Shown piece by piece: positions 1 to 5,486 of a stretch of DNA of 6,844 nucleotides. The notes under the pieces were generated by a model. That model was not told the DNA's origin. It made no database searches and saw nothing but the letters and a program-made list of their open reading frames with translations. This DNA comes from JAWWBL01 sp033720975 (GTDB lineage Bacteria; Actinomycetota; Acidimicrobiia; Spongiisociales; ZC4RG35). The stretch lies in NCBI GenBank assembly GCA_033720975.1, contig JAWWBL010000091.1:1-6844 (forward strand), read 5' to 3'. Position 1 is the first letter of the stretch; every line of letters starts with the position of its first letter. The translations under genes and the position numbers were made by a program.

Positions 1-512
1 GTACTGATCGACCTCTTACAGGGGAAGGCTCACCGGTCGTCAGGCGGTGGTGGTGTCCACATGACGGTGTCGCTCGAGACCCTCGCCGGTCTCTCGGAGG
101 CGCCGGGCGAGCTGGACGGTTTTGCTCCGGTGGCGGCCGAAGTCGCCCGTCAGGTGGCCCGGACCCTGCCATCTTCCGAGTGGACCGCCGCGGTCACCTG
201 CTCTCACGGCGAGATAGTCCATGTCGGCACGGTAAGGCGCCGACCCTCACCTAAAGTGAGTCGGCACGTGCGGGCCCACAACCCCACCTGTGCTATCCGG
301 GGTGTCGGATGCCCTCGGTCGATTGCGATCTCGATCATCGTCGGCCATGGTCGAAGGGTGGTCCCACATGCAGCTGCCAACTCGCCCCGCTGTGCCGGCG
401 TCATCACCGTTGCAAGGACGAAGGGGGATGGAAGTTGGAGCGGACCGACGATGGTCACCGATGGACCAGCCCGCTGGGCCACCGCTATGTCACCCAGCGT
501 GGTCCTCCCTGA
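1..512 (+). pseudogene. DUF222/HNH endonuclease (13E12 family), 5'-truncated by the window and frameshifted
   Basis: This is the C-terminal part of an actinobacterial DUF222-HNH nuclease, the family of the mycobacterial 13E12 repeat proteins. The reading frame is already open at base 1 (VLIDLLQGKA...), so the ATG at 61 is internal. The first frame carries typical family sequence (VHMTVSLETLAGL, EAPGELDGF, RHVRAHNPTCAIRG). The family then continues in another frame from about 303 (CRMPSVDCDLDHRRPW, GGPT, LAPLCRRHHR, WTSPLGHRY) to a TGA at 510-512. One base is missing between about 299 and 304, where GCR would normally follow the CAIR stretch. The HNH core has its outer histidines (DLDH, CRRHH), but the usual Asn before LxxLC is Gln (codon 378-380). 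The frameshift plus this substitution suggest a decaying, inactive copy, although a sequencing error could explain the shift. The upstream part lies outside the window. Family assignment is strong; loss of function is inferred. Confidence 0.85.
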
Positions 513-530
513 CCGGTAGTGCTACCCGGT
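512..530 (+). terminator. Hairpin directly at the end of the HNH remnant
   Basis: The arms ACCGG (512-516) and CCGGT (526-530) pair, with two further A-T pairs possible inside after a one-base bulge. The hairpin begins on the last base of the HNH stop codon. No T-run follows (the next bases are GACTGAAAAC), so it is at best a weak or tailless terminator. The rest of the 513-667 gap shows no gene that I can recognise. Confidence 0.3.
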
Positions 531-653
531 GACTGAAAACCGCCCTCTCCTCCCGGATTGGCCCTCGGGCTTCTTCTGTCACGACGTCCTGGGTGTGGCC
601 GACCACAGGATGAATCGGGTGTCAGCCTGGTGTTCGGCTCGGGCAGCCGTGCG

Positions 654-659
654 TAGATT
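654..659 (+). promoter_or_regulatory. Candidate -10 element for a leaderless transcript
   Basis: TAGATT fits the TANNNT form of an actinobacterial -10 box. It ends 8 bases before the GTG at 668, about the distance from a -10 box to a transcription start. The following gene has no Shine-Dalgarno sequence, which fits leaderless expression. No convincing -35 box is visible, so this is suggestive only. Confidence 0.35.
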
Positions 660-667
660 CGGACTCT

Positions 668-1210
668 GTGAGCGGAGCAGAACTGGCAGGAATCGGTGGC
701 GCCATCGCCATCATCGGTGCGGTCCTCTTCGCTGCGGCGTGGGCCTTCTCTGTCGTGTTGGGCAACCCGTTGGCTGGTGGTGTGGACGTGGCGCGCTGGA
801 TTGCTGTTCCGGCCCACATCTGCCTGTTGCTTGGTCTCGTCGCCATCTATGGAGTCCAGTCGGCCGAGACCGGAGTTTGGGGGCTGGTCGGATTCCTGTT
901 GGCCTTCTCCGGGATGGCCATCTTCATCGGGTATGTGATCGGAGGGTGGACACCAGCCATACCTGAGCCCACGCTTGGGCCCATCGGTGGCGGATTGTGG
1001 CTGGTGGGTCTCCTCATTCTGGCTGTGGTCACATGGCAGGGAGGCGTCCTTCCACAATGGTCAGGAGTGGTGTGGATGTTGGGAGCCTTGACTTATGTGT
1101 CCAGTGTTCCCGACGGCCCGGACGACCCGCCGACTCTCGTGGCATTGGTCGGCGCATCTGCCTTCGCAGTCGGCATCGGCTGGGCTGGAGTCGCCATCGT
1201 CAGCCTCTAG
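668..1210 (+). CDS. Six-helix integral membrane protein of unknown function
   Basis: This 180-residue protein is almost entirely hydrophobic. Six likely transmembrane segments lie at about residues 8-31, 43-62, 68-91, 106-123, 131-146 and 155-178. The loops are short. The longest polar one (about 147-155, SSVPDGPDD) is acidic and proline-rich. It has no signal peptide, no nucleotide-binding or catalytic motif, and I do not recognise a family. The start is a GTG without a ribosome binding site, preceded by a possible -10 box that would make the mRNA leaderless. No other in-frame start gives a better N-terminus, because the first helix begins almost at once. It follows the HNH remnant on the same strand but is 155 bases away, and it converges on the SnoaL-like gene. 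The coding call rests on the coherent membrane topology. Function is unknown. Confidence 0.72.
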   Translation: MSGAELAGIGGAIAIIGAVLFAAAWAFSVVLGNPLAGGVDVARWIAVPAHICLLLGLVAIYGVQSAETGVWGLVGFLLAFSGMAIFIGYVIGGWTPAIPEPTLGPIGGGLWLVGLLILAVVTWQGGVLPQWSGVVWMLGALTYVSSVPDGPDDPPTLVALVGASAFAVGIGWAGVAIVSL

Positions 1211-1341
1211 AAACCAAGAGCTGATTATCTGCTTTCGCGAGTGGCCGCAAGGACCCAGTTTGCCCAGGTCTTTTGTGTGGGAGTCGGTCGTTGAGGAGCC
1301 GCACAGTGTCGGTCCCTGCGTTGAGGACTGCCAACTGTCCT

Positions 1342-1374
1342 GGTGGTTTACCGCTGGAGTCCCCGAAAACCACC
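1342..1374. other. Perfect 8-bp inverted repeat, possible RNA hairpin
   Basis: GGTGGTTT (1342-1349) is exactly complementary to AAACCACC (1367-1374), with a 17-base loop. Neither strand has a T-run after the stem. It lies between two convergent genes, so it could be part of a structured RNA, a protein binding site or a remnant of a mobile element. Nothing in the sequence decides between these. Confidence 0.4.
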
Positions 1375-1459
1375 CTGGCCAAATCCGCTATCACCATCGG
1401 CTGGCTAACCCGACAGACGGCACGTGTCCCGAGACGGTCGACGAGAAAGGACTGATCGC

Positions 1460-1498
1460 CCGCGCGGGTCGCGCCTGCTGACCGGAGCGACCGCGCGG
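1460..1498. terminator. Strong GC-rich hairpin between convergent genes, probable tailless terminator
   Basis: The arms 1460-1472 and 1487-1498 form 12 base pairs, nearly all G-C, with one bulged G at 1466 and a 14-base loop that can add two more C-G pairs. It lies about 48 bases beyond the stop of the minus-strand SnoaL-like gene and about 250 bases beyond the stop of the plus-strand membrane gene. It could therefore stop transcription from either side, more plausibly from the SnoaL-like gene. No U-tract follows on either strand, so it would be a tailless type, which has been proposed for actinobacteria. Confidence 0.45.
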
Positions 1499-1545
1499 CG
1501 GCCAACTCTGTATCCGGATCGCCTCGATGGCGCCGTGATGTGGGA

Positions 1546-1941
1546 TCAGTCGTCGGCCAGCGCCGTCAGGTATTCGTCTAGAGCGTATTGATCGAGGAAG
1601 TGGAACCAGGCCTCGGTGAACTGGCCATCATCCACGTGCATCACAATGACGGCGTTCCAGGCATGGGTTTTGCCCTTGGCGGTCCCGGTAACCCTTAGCA
1701 ACTGCACGGCGTGGTCATCGGTCCCCAGGGCGTCGTGGAGCTCTCGTTCGACCGAGCCCCCATCGAATAGCCGTCCGAGGCGAGCCAGGAACTCTCCGAC
1801 GTCGGTGTAGGTCCCTGCCAGCGGGTTGTGGCCTGGATAATGGAGGACGAAGTCGGGGGCGTAGAGGGCTGCGACGGCCTCGTCATCGCCGGCCAGAATC
1901 AGATCCATTTCCCGGCGAGCAAGCTCCTCGTGTGGGTGCAT
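1546..1941 (-). CDS. SnoaL-like / NTF2-fold protein (nuclear transport factor 2 family)
   Basis: This is a 131-residue alpha+beta-barrel protein of the SnoaL/ketosteroid-isomerase-like group. Family hallmarks are an N-terminal helix pair (HEELARREMDLILAGD, then VAALYAPDFVLHYPG), the HNPLAGTY turn, a helix DVGEFLARLGRLF, and the C-terminal strands WNAVIVMHVDDG, FTEAWF and DQYALDEYL. The length fits the single-domain family. These proteins bind small hydrophobic molecules in a cone-shaped pocket, some as polyketide cyclases or isomerases, many with unknown substrates; none can be named here. I chose the ATG at 1941, with AGAGGA (1952-1957) 10 bases upstream. The GTG at 1944 would suit the same site at 7 bases. 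The frame stays open to an ATG at 1995, but those extra residues do not look like the family. It lies 79 bases after the lipoprotein stop on the same strand, so co-transcription is possible. Confidence 0.85.
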   Translation of the reverse strand: MHPHEELARREMDLILAGDDEAVAALYAPDFVLHYPGHNPLAGTYTDVGEFLARLGRLFDGGSVERELHDALGTDDHAVQLLRVTGTAKGKTHAWNAVIVMHVDDGQFTEAWFHFLDQYALDEYLTALADD

Positions 1942-2020
1942 CACCGTTCCATCCTCTGTGTCCGAACCCAGCTTACGTCCGGGTCGGCTTGTCACCGTTG
2001 CTCGATCTACGAGACGGTTC

Positions 2021-2584
2021 CTACTCCTCGAAGGCGATGGACTCGATGATGGCTTCTAGTTCGGCGACGGCTTGGTTGCTGGCCCCGTTGCGAACGGAAG
2101 TGACATACACCTGCCGTTTGCCGTCCACTTCGAGGATATAGACGCTGGTGGTGTTGTCATCCAAGAGGACGAAATAGTTGTCCGCCGGCTGGCTGTACCA
2201 GACCTGAAGACCACCCGGAGCGTTACAGCCCGAGGCATCAAAGCCGTCCGCGAAGGTCAGGTCGACCCGTTGAGCAGGAAGCCCTCCAAGAGTGGTGTCT
2301 ACGGGTCCGGTCGCCGCAACGTTGGCCAGACCGAGAAGGGCCTGCGCCAGGTCGCCGACACTGGGACCGACCACCTGGCCGTCCGGGCGTAGGCAGGTGT
2401 CGGAAGAGATCGACCCCACCGTGTAGAACGAAAATCCCGCATCCTCTTCCGGAGCTCGAAAGGCCATCGGGAGACCGTCCTGGGTTATCCACCCGTCCGG
2501 CATTGTCAAGGTCACGGCAGCGACGGTCGACGCCGAGGGCTCCAGACGGTACGTGCCGGCCTCCACCGGCCCGCTCTCCGGAAA
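2021..2584 (-). repeat. Direct repeat copy A: duplicated extracytoplasmic domain
   Basis: This 564-base segment encodes the mature part of the lipoprotein and matches 4167-4727 in the same orientation. Exact blocks of 23, 24 and 23 bases start at 2091, 2204 and 2469, against 4237, 4350 and 4612. The offset changes from 2146 to 2143 because copy A carries one extra codon. In 150 bases aligned by hand from 2091, 24 differ (84% identity). Similarity fades where the signal peptide begins. Confidence 0.9.
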
Positions 2585-2665
2585 ACCTCTGCTCTGCGTG
2601 GCACAGGCGGCCAACGCGAAGACGATCCCTATGAGTCCGAAGGCTCTGAAAGCTGTGTGTCGCAT
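2021..2665 (-). CDS. Lipoprotein, stand-alone paralogue of the anti-sigma external domain
   Basis: This 214-residue protein opens with a standard lipoprotein signal: basic start MRHTAFRAF, hydrophobic core LIGIVFAL, lipobox LAAC with the modified Cys at 21. A short linker leads to a domain from about residue 28 to the end. I do not recognise a named family for it. It is about 74% identical (139 of 187 by hand alignment) to residues 96-281 of the membrane protein at 4167-5012. Two cysteines (91 and 147) are conserved between the copies and could form a disulfide outside the membrane. Strongest conservation is in PESGPVEAGTYRLEPSAST, GWITQDGLPM, DTTLGGLPAQRVDLT, NYFVLLDD and RQVYVTSVRNGA. The start is fixed by the signal peptide, though no strong ribosome binding site is visible. 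It is divergent from the amidohydrolase across 77 bases. A plausible role, by inference, is ligand sensing or scavenging at the membrane's outer face. Confidence 0.88.
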   Translation of the reverse strand: MRHTAFRAFGLIGIVFALAACATQSRGFPESGPVEAGTYRLEPSASTVAAVTLTMPDGWITQDGLPMAFRAPEEDAGFSFYTVGSISSDTCLRPDGQVVGPSVGDLAQALLGLANVAATGPVDTTLGGLPAQRVDLTFADGFDASGCNAPGGLQVWYSQPADNYFVLLDDNTTSVYILEVDGKRQVYVTSVRNGASNQAVAELEAIIESIAFEE

Positions 2666-2742
2666 GCTCGGTAAAGCGGGGGCGACGACATTCGCACGAC
2701 AGGATTCTTGGTCGTACGGCTCGGCCCGACAGGCCTTTTCTG
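2666..2742. promoter_or_regulatory. Divergent intergenic region, presumed to hold both promoters
   Basis: These 77 bases lie between the start codons of the lipoprotein (minus) and the amidohydrolase (plus), so promoters for both are expected here. No good -10/-35 pair is visible on either strand, and neither gene has a clear Shine-Dalgarno sequence. The only symmetry is ACGAC (2696-2700) against GTCGT (2711-2715), an inverted repeat with a 10-base gap that could be an operator but could also be chance. Confidence 0.4.
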
Positions 2743-4131
2743 ATGATGAAGCTACGGAAGCCGAGACAGTTCACGTTCGTTGCCCGATCCATCGTTCGAA
2801 CTCGCTGGTCTGGTCAATGGAGAGCGCTTCTCGCGGGTTGTCTGCTCGTGGTGGGCGCGTGCGGACCGTCTTCAGAGCCGGAAAACTTCGCTGACATCGT
2901 CCTCACGAATGCGATCGTCTACACCCAGGACCCTGCATACGGAACGGTCGAAGCGGTTGCGATTACGGGTGACCGCATCACCGATGTGGGAACTGCGCAG
3001 GAAATGTCGGAGTACATCGGCCCGGACACCGAGTTGATCGACCTGGAGGCTCGCACCGTGATCCCTGGCTTTGTCGACGCACACACCCACATCCTCACTG
3101 ACACGGGGTCGGTGTCCGTCGGACAACGCCAGGCTCTCGAAGTTGGCATCACAACGATCGCCGAAGGCTTTGTCGACCGGGAGAGGCTCGAGACGTTGCG
3201 TCTGGCCGGAGACTCGGGTGAATTGAGGTTGCGGACCAATCTCTATCTCATACGAACCGACAACTGCGGAAACGATCAAGGACGTTGGTACGAGGAGTTC
3301 CGGCCCGGTGAGATGCTTTCGGGGCGGGTTCGAGTGGCGGGTGTGAAAGTGTTTGCCGATGGCGGGACCTGCGGCCCATTTGCCATCAGCGAGCCCTACC
3401 GAGACGGAGTTGATGTTGGGGTTCCTTTCGCGACCCAGGAAATCATGAATAGCTACGTAGAGGATGCCGATGAGGCCGGCTACCAGCTTTTGGTGCACGC
3501 CATCGGTGACCTTGCCATCGACCAGGTGATGGACTCGTATCTGGAAGTTCTCGGGCCAGGTGGAGCAGCAAGGCTCAACCATCGGATCGACCACAACATC
3601 TTCCAGACACCTGCGGTTTCCGGGCGCTACGACGAGCTCGGTGTCAGCGTGGCGCTGTTCGGATGGCTCGGCACATGCCGCCTCGACCCCGACTTCACTG
3701 ATTTCTGGTACGACTACGCCGACGATCCTTCCATCCCTATCGAACAGAACCCGAACACGGTATTCGGGTGGCACGGCGACGACCCATGGGTCGGGCCGGT
3801 CAGCCCCCTTTGGGAGATGTTCAGCCTCGAGACCCGCGCTGAGCCTCGAGACGGGGAGATCTGCCGACCGGACGAACGGGTTGCCAAGAAGGCCATATCC
3901 CGTCAAAAGGCGTTCGACATGATGACCACAGGTTCGTCGTTCTTGCTCAACCAGTCCCACCTGGTGGGCTCGTTGACGCCTGGGAAGTATGCCGACATCG
4001 TGATTCTCAGCGACGACCTGATGGCCGTTGACGCTGAGGGACTTCTGGACATTCAGGTCGAGATGACGATGATCGGCGGCATCGCCGAGTACTGCGCGAG
4101 TGAGCTCTGCCAAGCCCTCGTCACCCCATAG
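2743..4131 (+). CDS. Lipid-anchored amidohydrolase-superfamily metal hydrolase (amidohydrolase 3 type)
   Basis: This 462-residue protein begins with a long basic N-region (1-27), then a hydrophobic stretch ALLAGCLLVVGAC with a lipobox Cys at 40, so it should be anchored outside the membrane. After the usual small beta-domain (about 50-108, DIVLTNAIVYT) comes the metal-binding VDAHTH (His114, His116). GVKVFADGG follows with Lys202, the likely bridging lysine, then VHAIGD (His252), RIDH (His284), and GWHGDDPW with Asp346/347 as the likely catalytic aspartate. GSLTPGKYADIVIL (409-422) is the classic C-terminal signature. Relatives hydrolyse amide or related C-N bonds; the substrate cannot be inferred. 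It is shorter than the roughly 540 residues of many amidohydrolase 3 proteins. ATG-ATG at 2743/2746 are the only starts that keep the signal peptide. It lies between two direct repeats and converges on the anti-sigma gene, 35 bases apart. Confidence 0.9.
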   Translation: MMKLRKPRQFTFVARSIVRTRWSGQWRALLAGCLLVVGACGPSSEPENFADIVLTNAIVYTQDPAYGTVEAVAITGDRITDVGTAQEMSEYIGPDTELIDLEARTVIPGFVDAHTHILTDTGSVSVGQRQALEVGITTIAEGFVDRERLETLRLAGDSGELRLRTNLYLIRTDNCGNDQGRWYEEFRPGEMLSGRVRVAGVKVFADGGTCGPFAISEPYRDGVDVGVPFATQEIMNSYVEDADEAGYQLLVHAIGDLAIDQVMDSYLEVLGPGGAARLNHRIDHNIFQTPAVSGRYDELGVSVALFGWLGTCRLDPDFTDFWYDYADDPSIPIEQNPNTVFGWHGDDPWVGPVSPLWEMFSLETRAEPRDGEICRPDERVAKKAISRQKAFDMMTTGSSFLLNQSHLVGSLTPGKYADIVILSDDLMAVDAEGLLDIQVEMTMIGGIAEYCASELCQALVTP

Positions 4132-4166
4132 CACGTCGCGTGACCGGAGAGAGTTGGAATGGGCTG

Positions 4167-4727
4167 TTACTGGTCGAAGTGGATGGATTCGGTAATGGAT
4201 CGTAGTTCGGCGATCGCTTGCTCAGTAGCCCCGTTTCGAACGGAAGTGACATACACCTGTCGTTGACCGGCGACTTCGATGATGTAGACACTTGCCGTGT
4301 GGTCATCGAGGAGGACGAAGTAGTTGCCAGCCAGCTCGCTATACCAGATCTGAAGACCACCCGGAGCGTTACAACTCGAGGCATCGAAGCCTGCGGCAAC
4401 GGTTAGATCGACCCGCTGAGCGGGAAGTCCTCCAAGGGTGGTGTCAACCGGTCCGGTCGACGAGATGTCGGGTAGGTCGACCAGTGCCTCTGCCAGTGCA
4501 TCGAAGCTTCCCACGGCCACGCCGCCGGCTCGCTCGCATGGGTCCGAAGAGATCCTGCCGACCGTGTAGAAAGCAAACCCGGCGTCTTCGTTCGGAGCTT
4601 TGTTGGCCATGGGGAGACCGTCCTGGGTTATCCAACCCTCCGGCATGGTCAAGATCACGGCAGCGACGGTCGACGCTGACGGCTCCAGTCGGTACGTGCC
4701 AGCCTCCACCGGGCCACTCTCCGGATA
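4167..4727 (-). repeat. Direct repeat copy B: duplicated extracytoplasmic domain
   Basis: This 561-base segment is the 3' part of the anti-sigma gene and the partner of copy A at 2021-2584. The match begins at YPESG, right after the threonine-rich linker, and runs to the last few codons. The boundary therefore coincides with the edge of the protein domain. The most divergent patch is around 4464-4542 (residues 157-183), which also holds the one-codon length difference. Confidence 0.9.
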
Positions 4728-5012
4728 GTCCGTTCTGGGTGGAGCCGTAGTTGTGGTGGTGGTCCCTGGTTGGGCGACGTCGGGGGCTGGGCTGAGAAGG
4801 CCGAGTCCGACAACGACTGCGAAAACCACTGCGCCGATGCCGGCCATGGCGATGACCCAGCGACGTCGCTCCGATGAATCACTGTGCTGCACCTTTCGGA
4901 TGGTCGGGAGCTCTCCGGCCTTCTCCATGATGTCATCGAACGAGAGGACTCCCTGTGCCTCATCCATTTCTATGCAGTACTGGCGGAGTTGGCCGTCGAG
5001 GTTGGGGCTCAT
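4167..5012 (-). CDS. Putative transmembrane anti-sigma factor with a large extracytoplasmic domain
   Basis: This 281-residue, single-pass membrane protein has three parts. A short cytoplasmic part (1-51, with LSFDDIMEKAGELPTIRK) is followed by ERRR and a transmembrane helix at about 52-73. A linker containing six threonines (84-89) then leads to an external domain (96-281). That domain is about 74% identical to the lipoprotein at 2021-2665 and shares its two cysteines (here 159 and 214). The anti-sigma role is inferred from topology and position: its ATG overlaps the sigma stop codon as ATGA (5009-5012), with an AGGAG (5020-5024) 7 bases upstream, so translation is probably coupled. The cytoplasmic part has no HxxxCxxC zinc motif and is shorter than most anti-sigma domains, so I could not confirm the family from sequence. 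The external domain would be the sensor, controlling release of the sigma factor. The ligand is unknown. Confidence 0.8.
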   Translation of the reverse strand: MSPNLDGQLRQYCIEMDEAQGVLSFDDIMEKAGELPTIRKVQHSDSSERRRWVIAMAGIGAVVFAVVVGLGLLSPAPDVAQPGTTTTTTAPPRTDYPESGPVEAGTYRLEPSASTVAAVILTMPEGWITQDGLPMANKAPNEDAGFAFYTVGRISSDPCERAGGVAVGSFDALAEALVDLPDISSTGPVDTTLGGLPAQRVDLTVAAGFDASSCNAPGGLQIWYSELAGNYFVLLDDHTASVYIIEVAGQRQVYVTSVRNGATEQAIAELRSITESIHFDQ

Positions 5013-5476
5013 TGCTCGACTCCTAGTTTGCGGCGGAGCTTCCTCATCCCTCGTTCACCGTGGGTCTGCACCGTGCTCTTGGCGACTCCCAGGGTTCTGG
5101 CAACCTCGGTCATGTGCCATCCGTAGCCGTGGAGAAGCAATACAACTAGTCGCTCCTTTTCCGGTAGCGCTGCGAGCGCGCCGGGGAGGCCGGGTTCGAA
5201 CCATGGTGTTCGATCCTCGGGGATTGAGGGGAACACCGGGTTCCTGTAGGACAGCATCCTTCGCGCCTTGGAACGGCCAACGGTGTAGAGGTAGCCGACC
5301 GGGTTTTCCATCACACGAACCTTGTCCCAGTGCTCCCAGGCATACGCGAGGGCCTCGGCTGCGGCATCCTTTCCGGCCTCGTAGCCAACGGCTGCGGTGA
5401 GGGCGTGGCGCAGCCTCCGCTCGTTGGCCTCGACGAATTCGACGAAGTCGTCGGCCCTTGTCCGGTCCGCTAGCAA
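5009..5476 (-). CDS. ECF-type RNA polymerase sigma factor
   Basis: This protein of about 155 residues has the two-domain ECF plan. Region 2 spans about 9-75 (FVEFVEANERRLRHAL, ALAYAWEHWDKV, ENPVGYLYTVGRSKARR), and region 4 spans about 100-153. Region 4 contains LPEKERLVVLLLHGYGW and the helix-turn-helix TEVARTLGVAKSTVQTH, followed by the basic tail RKLRRKLGV. Region 2.2 has AAAEALAYAWEHW where many ECF factors have an AEDLVQ-like stretch. The protein would direct RNA polymerase to a small regulon, often including its own operon, under control of the membrane protein encoded next. No ATG or GTG fits. I chose the TTG at 5476 because AGGAG (5482-5486) lies 5 bases before it. The alternative TTG at 5494 adds six residues and has no ribosome binding site. 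The gene lies 90 bases after the VOC gene on the same strand. No convincing promoter is visible in that gap. Confidence 0.88.
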   Translation of the reverse strand: MLADRTRADDFVEFVEANERRLRHALTAAVGYEAGKDAAAEALAYAWEHWDKVRVMENPVGYLYTVGRSKARRMLSYRNPVFPSIPEDRTPWFEPGLPGALAALPEKERLVVLLLHGYGWHMTEVARTLGVAKSTVQTHGERGMRKLRRKLGVEQ

Positions 5477-5481
5477 GCTGT

Positions 5482-5486
5482 CTCCT
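5482..5486 (-). promoter_or_regulatory. Ribosome binding site that sets the sigma factor start
   Basis: AGGAG on the minus strand is followed by ACAGC and then TTG at 5476-5474. It favours this TTG over the in-frame TTG at 5494, which would place the site inside the coding sequence. Confidence 0.6.

Larger units (their letters stand above)
1211..1545. other. Gene-free convergent intergenic region with hairpins and short repeats
   Basis: These 335 bases separate the convergent membrane-protein and SnoaL-like genes. No frame on either strand shows a recognisable protein. The longest (minus strand, 1200-1505) runs antisense over the end of the membrane gene and across both hairpins. The region holds two strong hairpins, annotated separately. 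It also has a short imperfect direct repeat in which GTCGGTC followed by GTTGAGGA occurs at 1283-1297 and again at 1308-1327, the second time with five extra bases between the two blocks. I do not recognise a known RNA family or insertion sequence here. Confidence 0.6.

Noticed and set aside
61..519. Separate plus-strand gene starting at the ATG at 61
   Set aside because: The frame is open upstream to base 1 and matches internal DUF222 sequence there. Its residues after about 300 are out of the family frame, so it is only one part of the frameshifted nuclease.
485..1057. Minus-strand open frame of 190 codons
   Set aside because: It is antisense to the first two thirds of the membrane-protein gene. 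Its composition is polar and low-complexity, with no fold signature.
1200..1505. Minus-strand open frame of about 100 codons in the convergent gap
   Set aside because: It overlaps the end of the membrane-protein gene, crosses both hairpins, has no recognisable domain and no supported start. I considered a transposase remnant but could not identify any transposase motif.
2696..2715. ACGAC/GTCGT inverted repeat as a defined operator
   Set aside because: Five-base arms in a 77-base gap are likely to arise by chance. It is mentioned only as a weak possibility within the divergent region.
2723..2739. GGCC-CGACA-GGCC followed by TTTT, resembling a terminator
   Set aside because: The stem is only 4 bp and lies just before the amidohydrolase start codon, where a terminator makes little sense.
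2872..4134. Long open frame (420 codons) on the minus strand
   Set aside because: It is antisense to the amidohydrolase gene, whose plus-strand frame has ordered metal-site motifs and a lipoprotein signal. The minus-strand translation shows no recognisable domain. This is a high-GC shadow.
4132..4142. CACG-TCG-CGTG hairpin after the amidohydrolase stop
   Set aside because: A 4-bp stem with a 3-base loop and no T-run is too weak to call in GC-rich DNA.
2021..4727. Composite transposon or insertion-sequence-flanked gene
   Set aside because: The repeats encode an exported protein domain, not a transposase. I see no terminal inverted repeats or target-site duplications, so gene duplication explains them better.
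4753..5400. Plus-strand open frame of 215 codons
   Set aside because: It is antisense across the sigma and anti-sigma genes. It is arginine- and serine-rich, typical of a shadow frame in GC-rich DNA.
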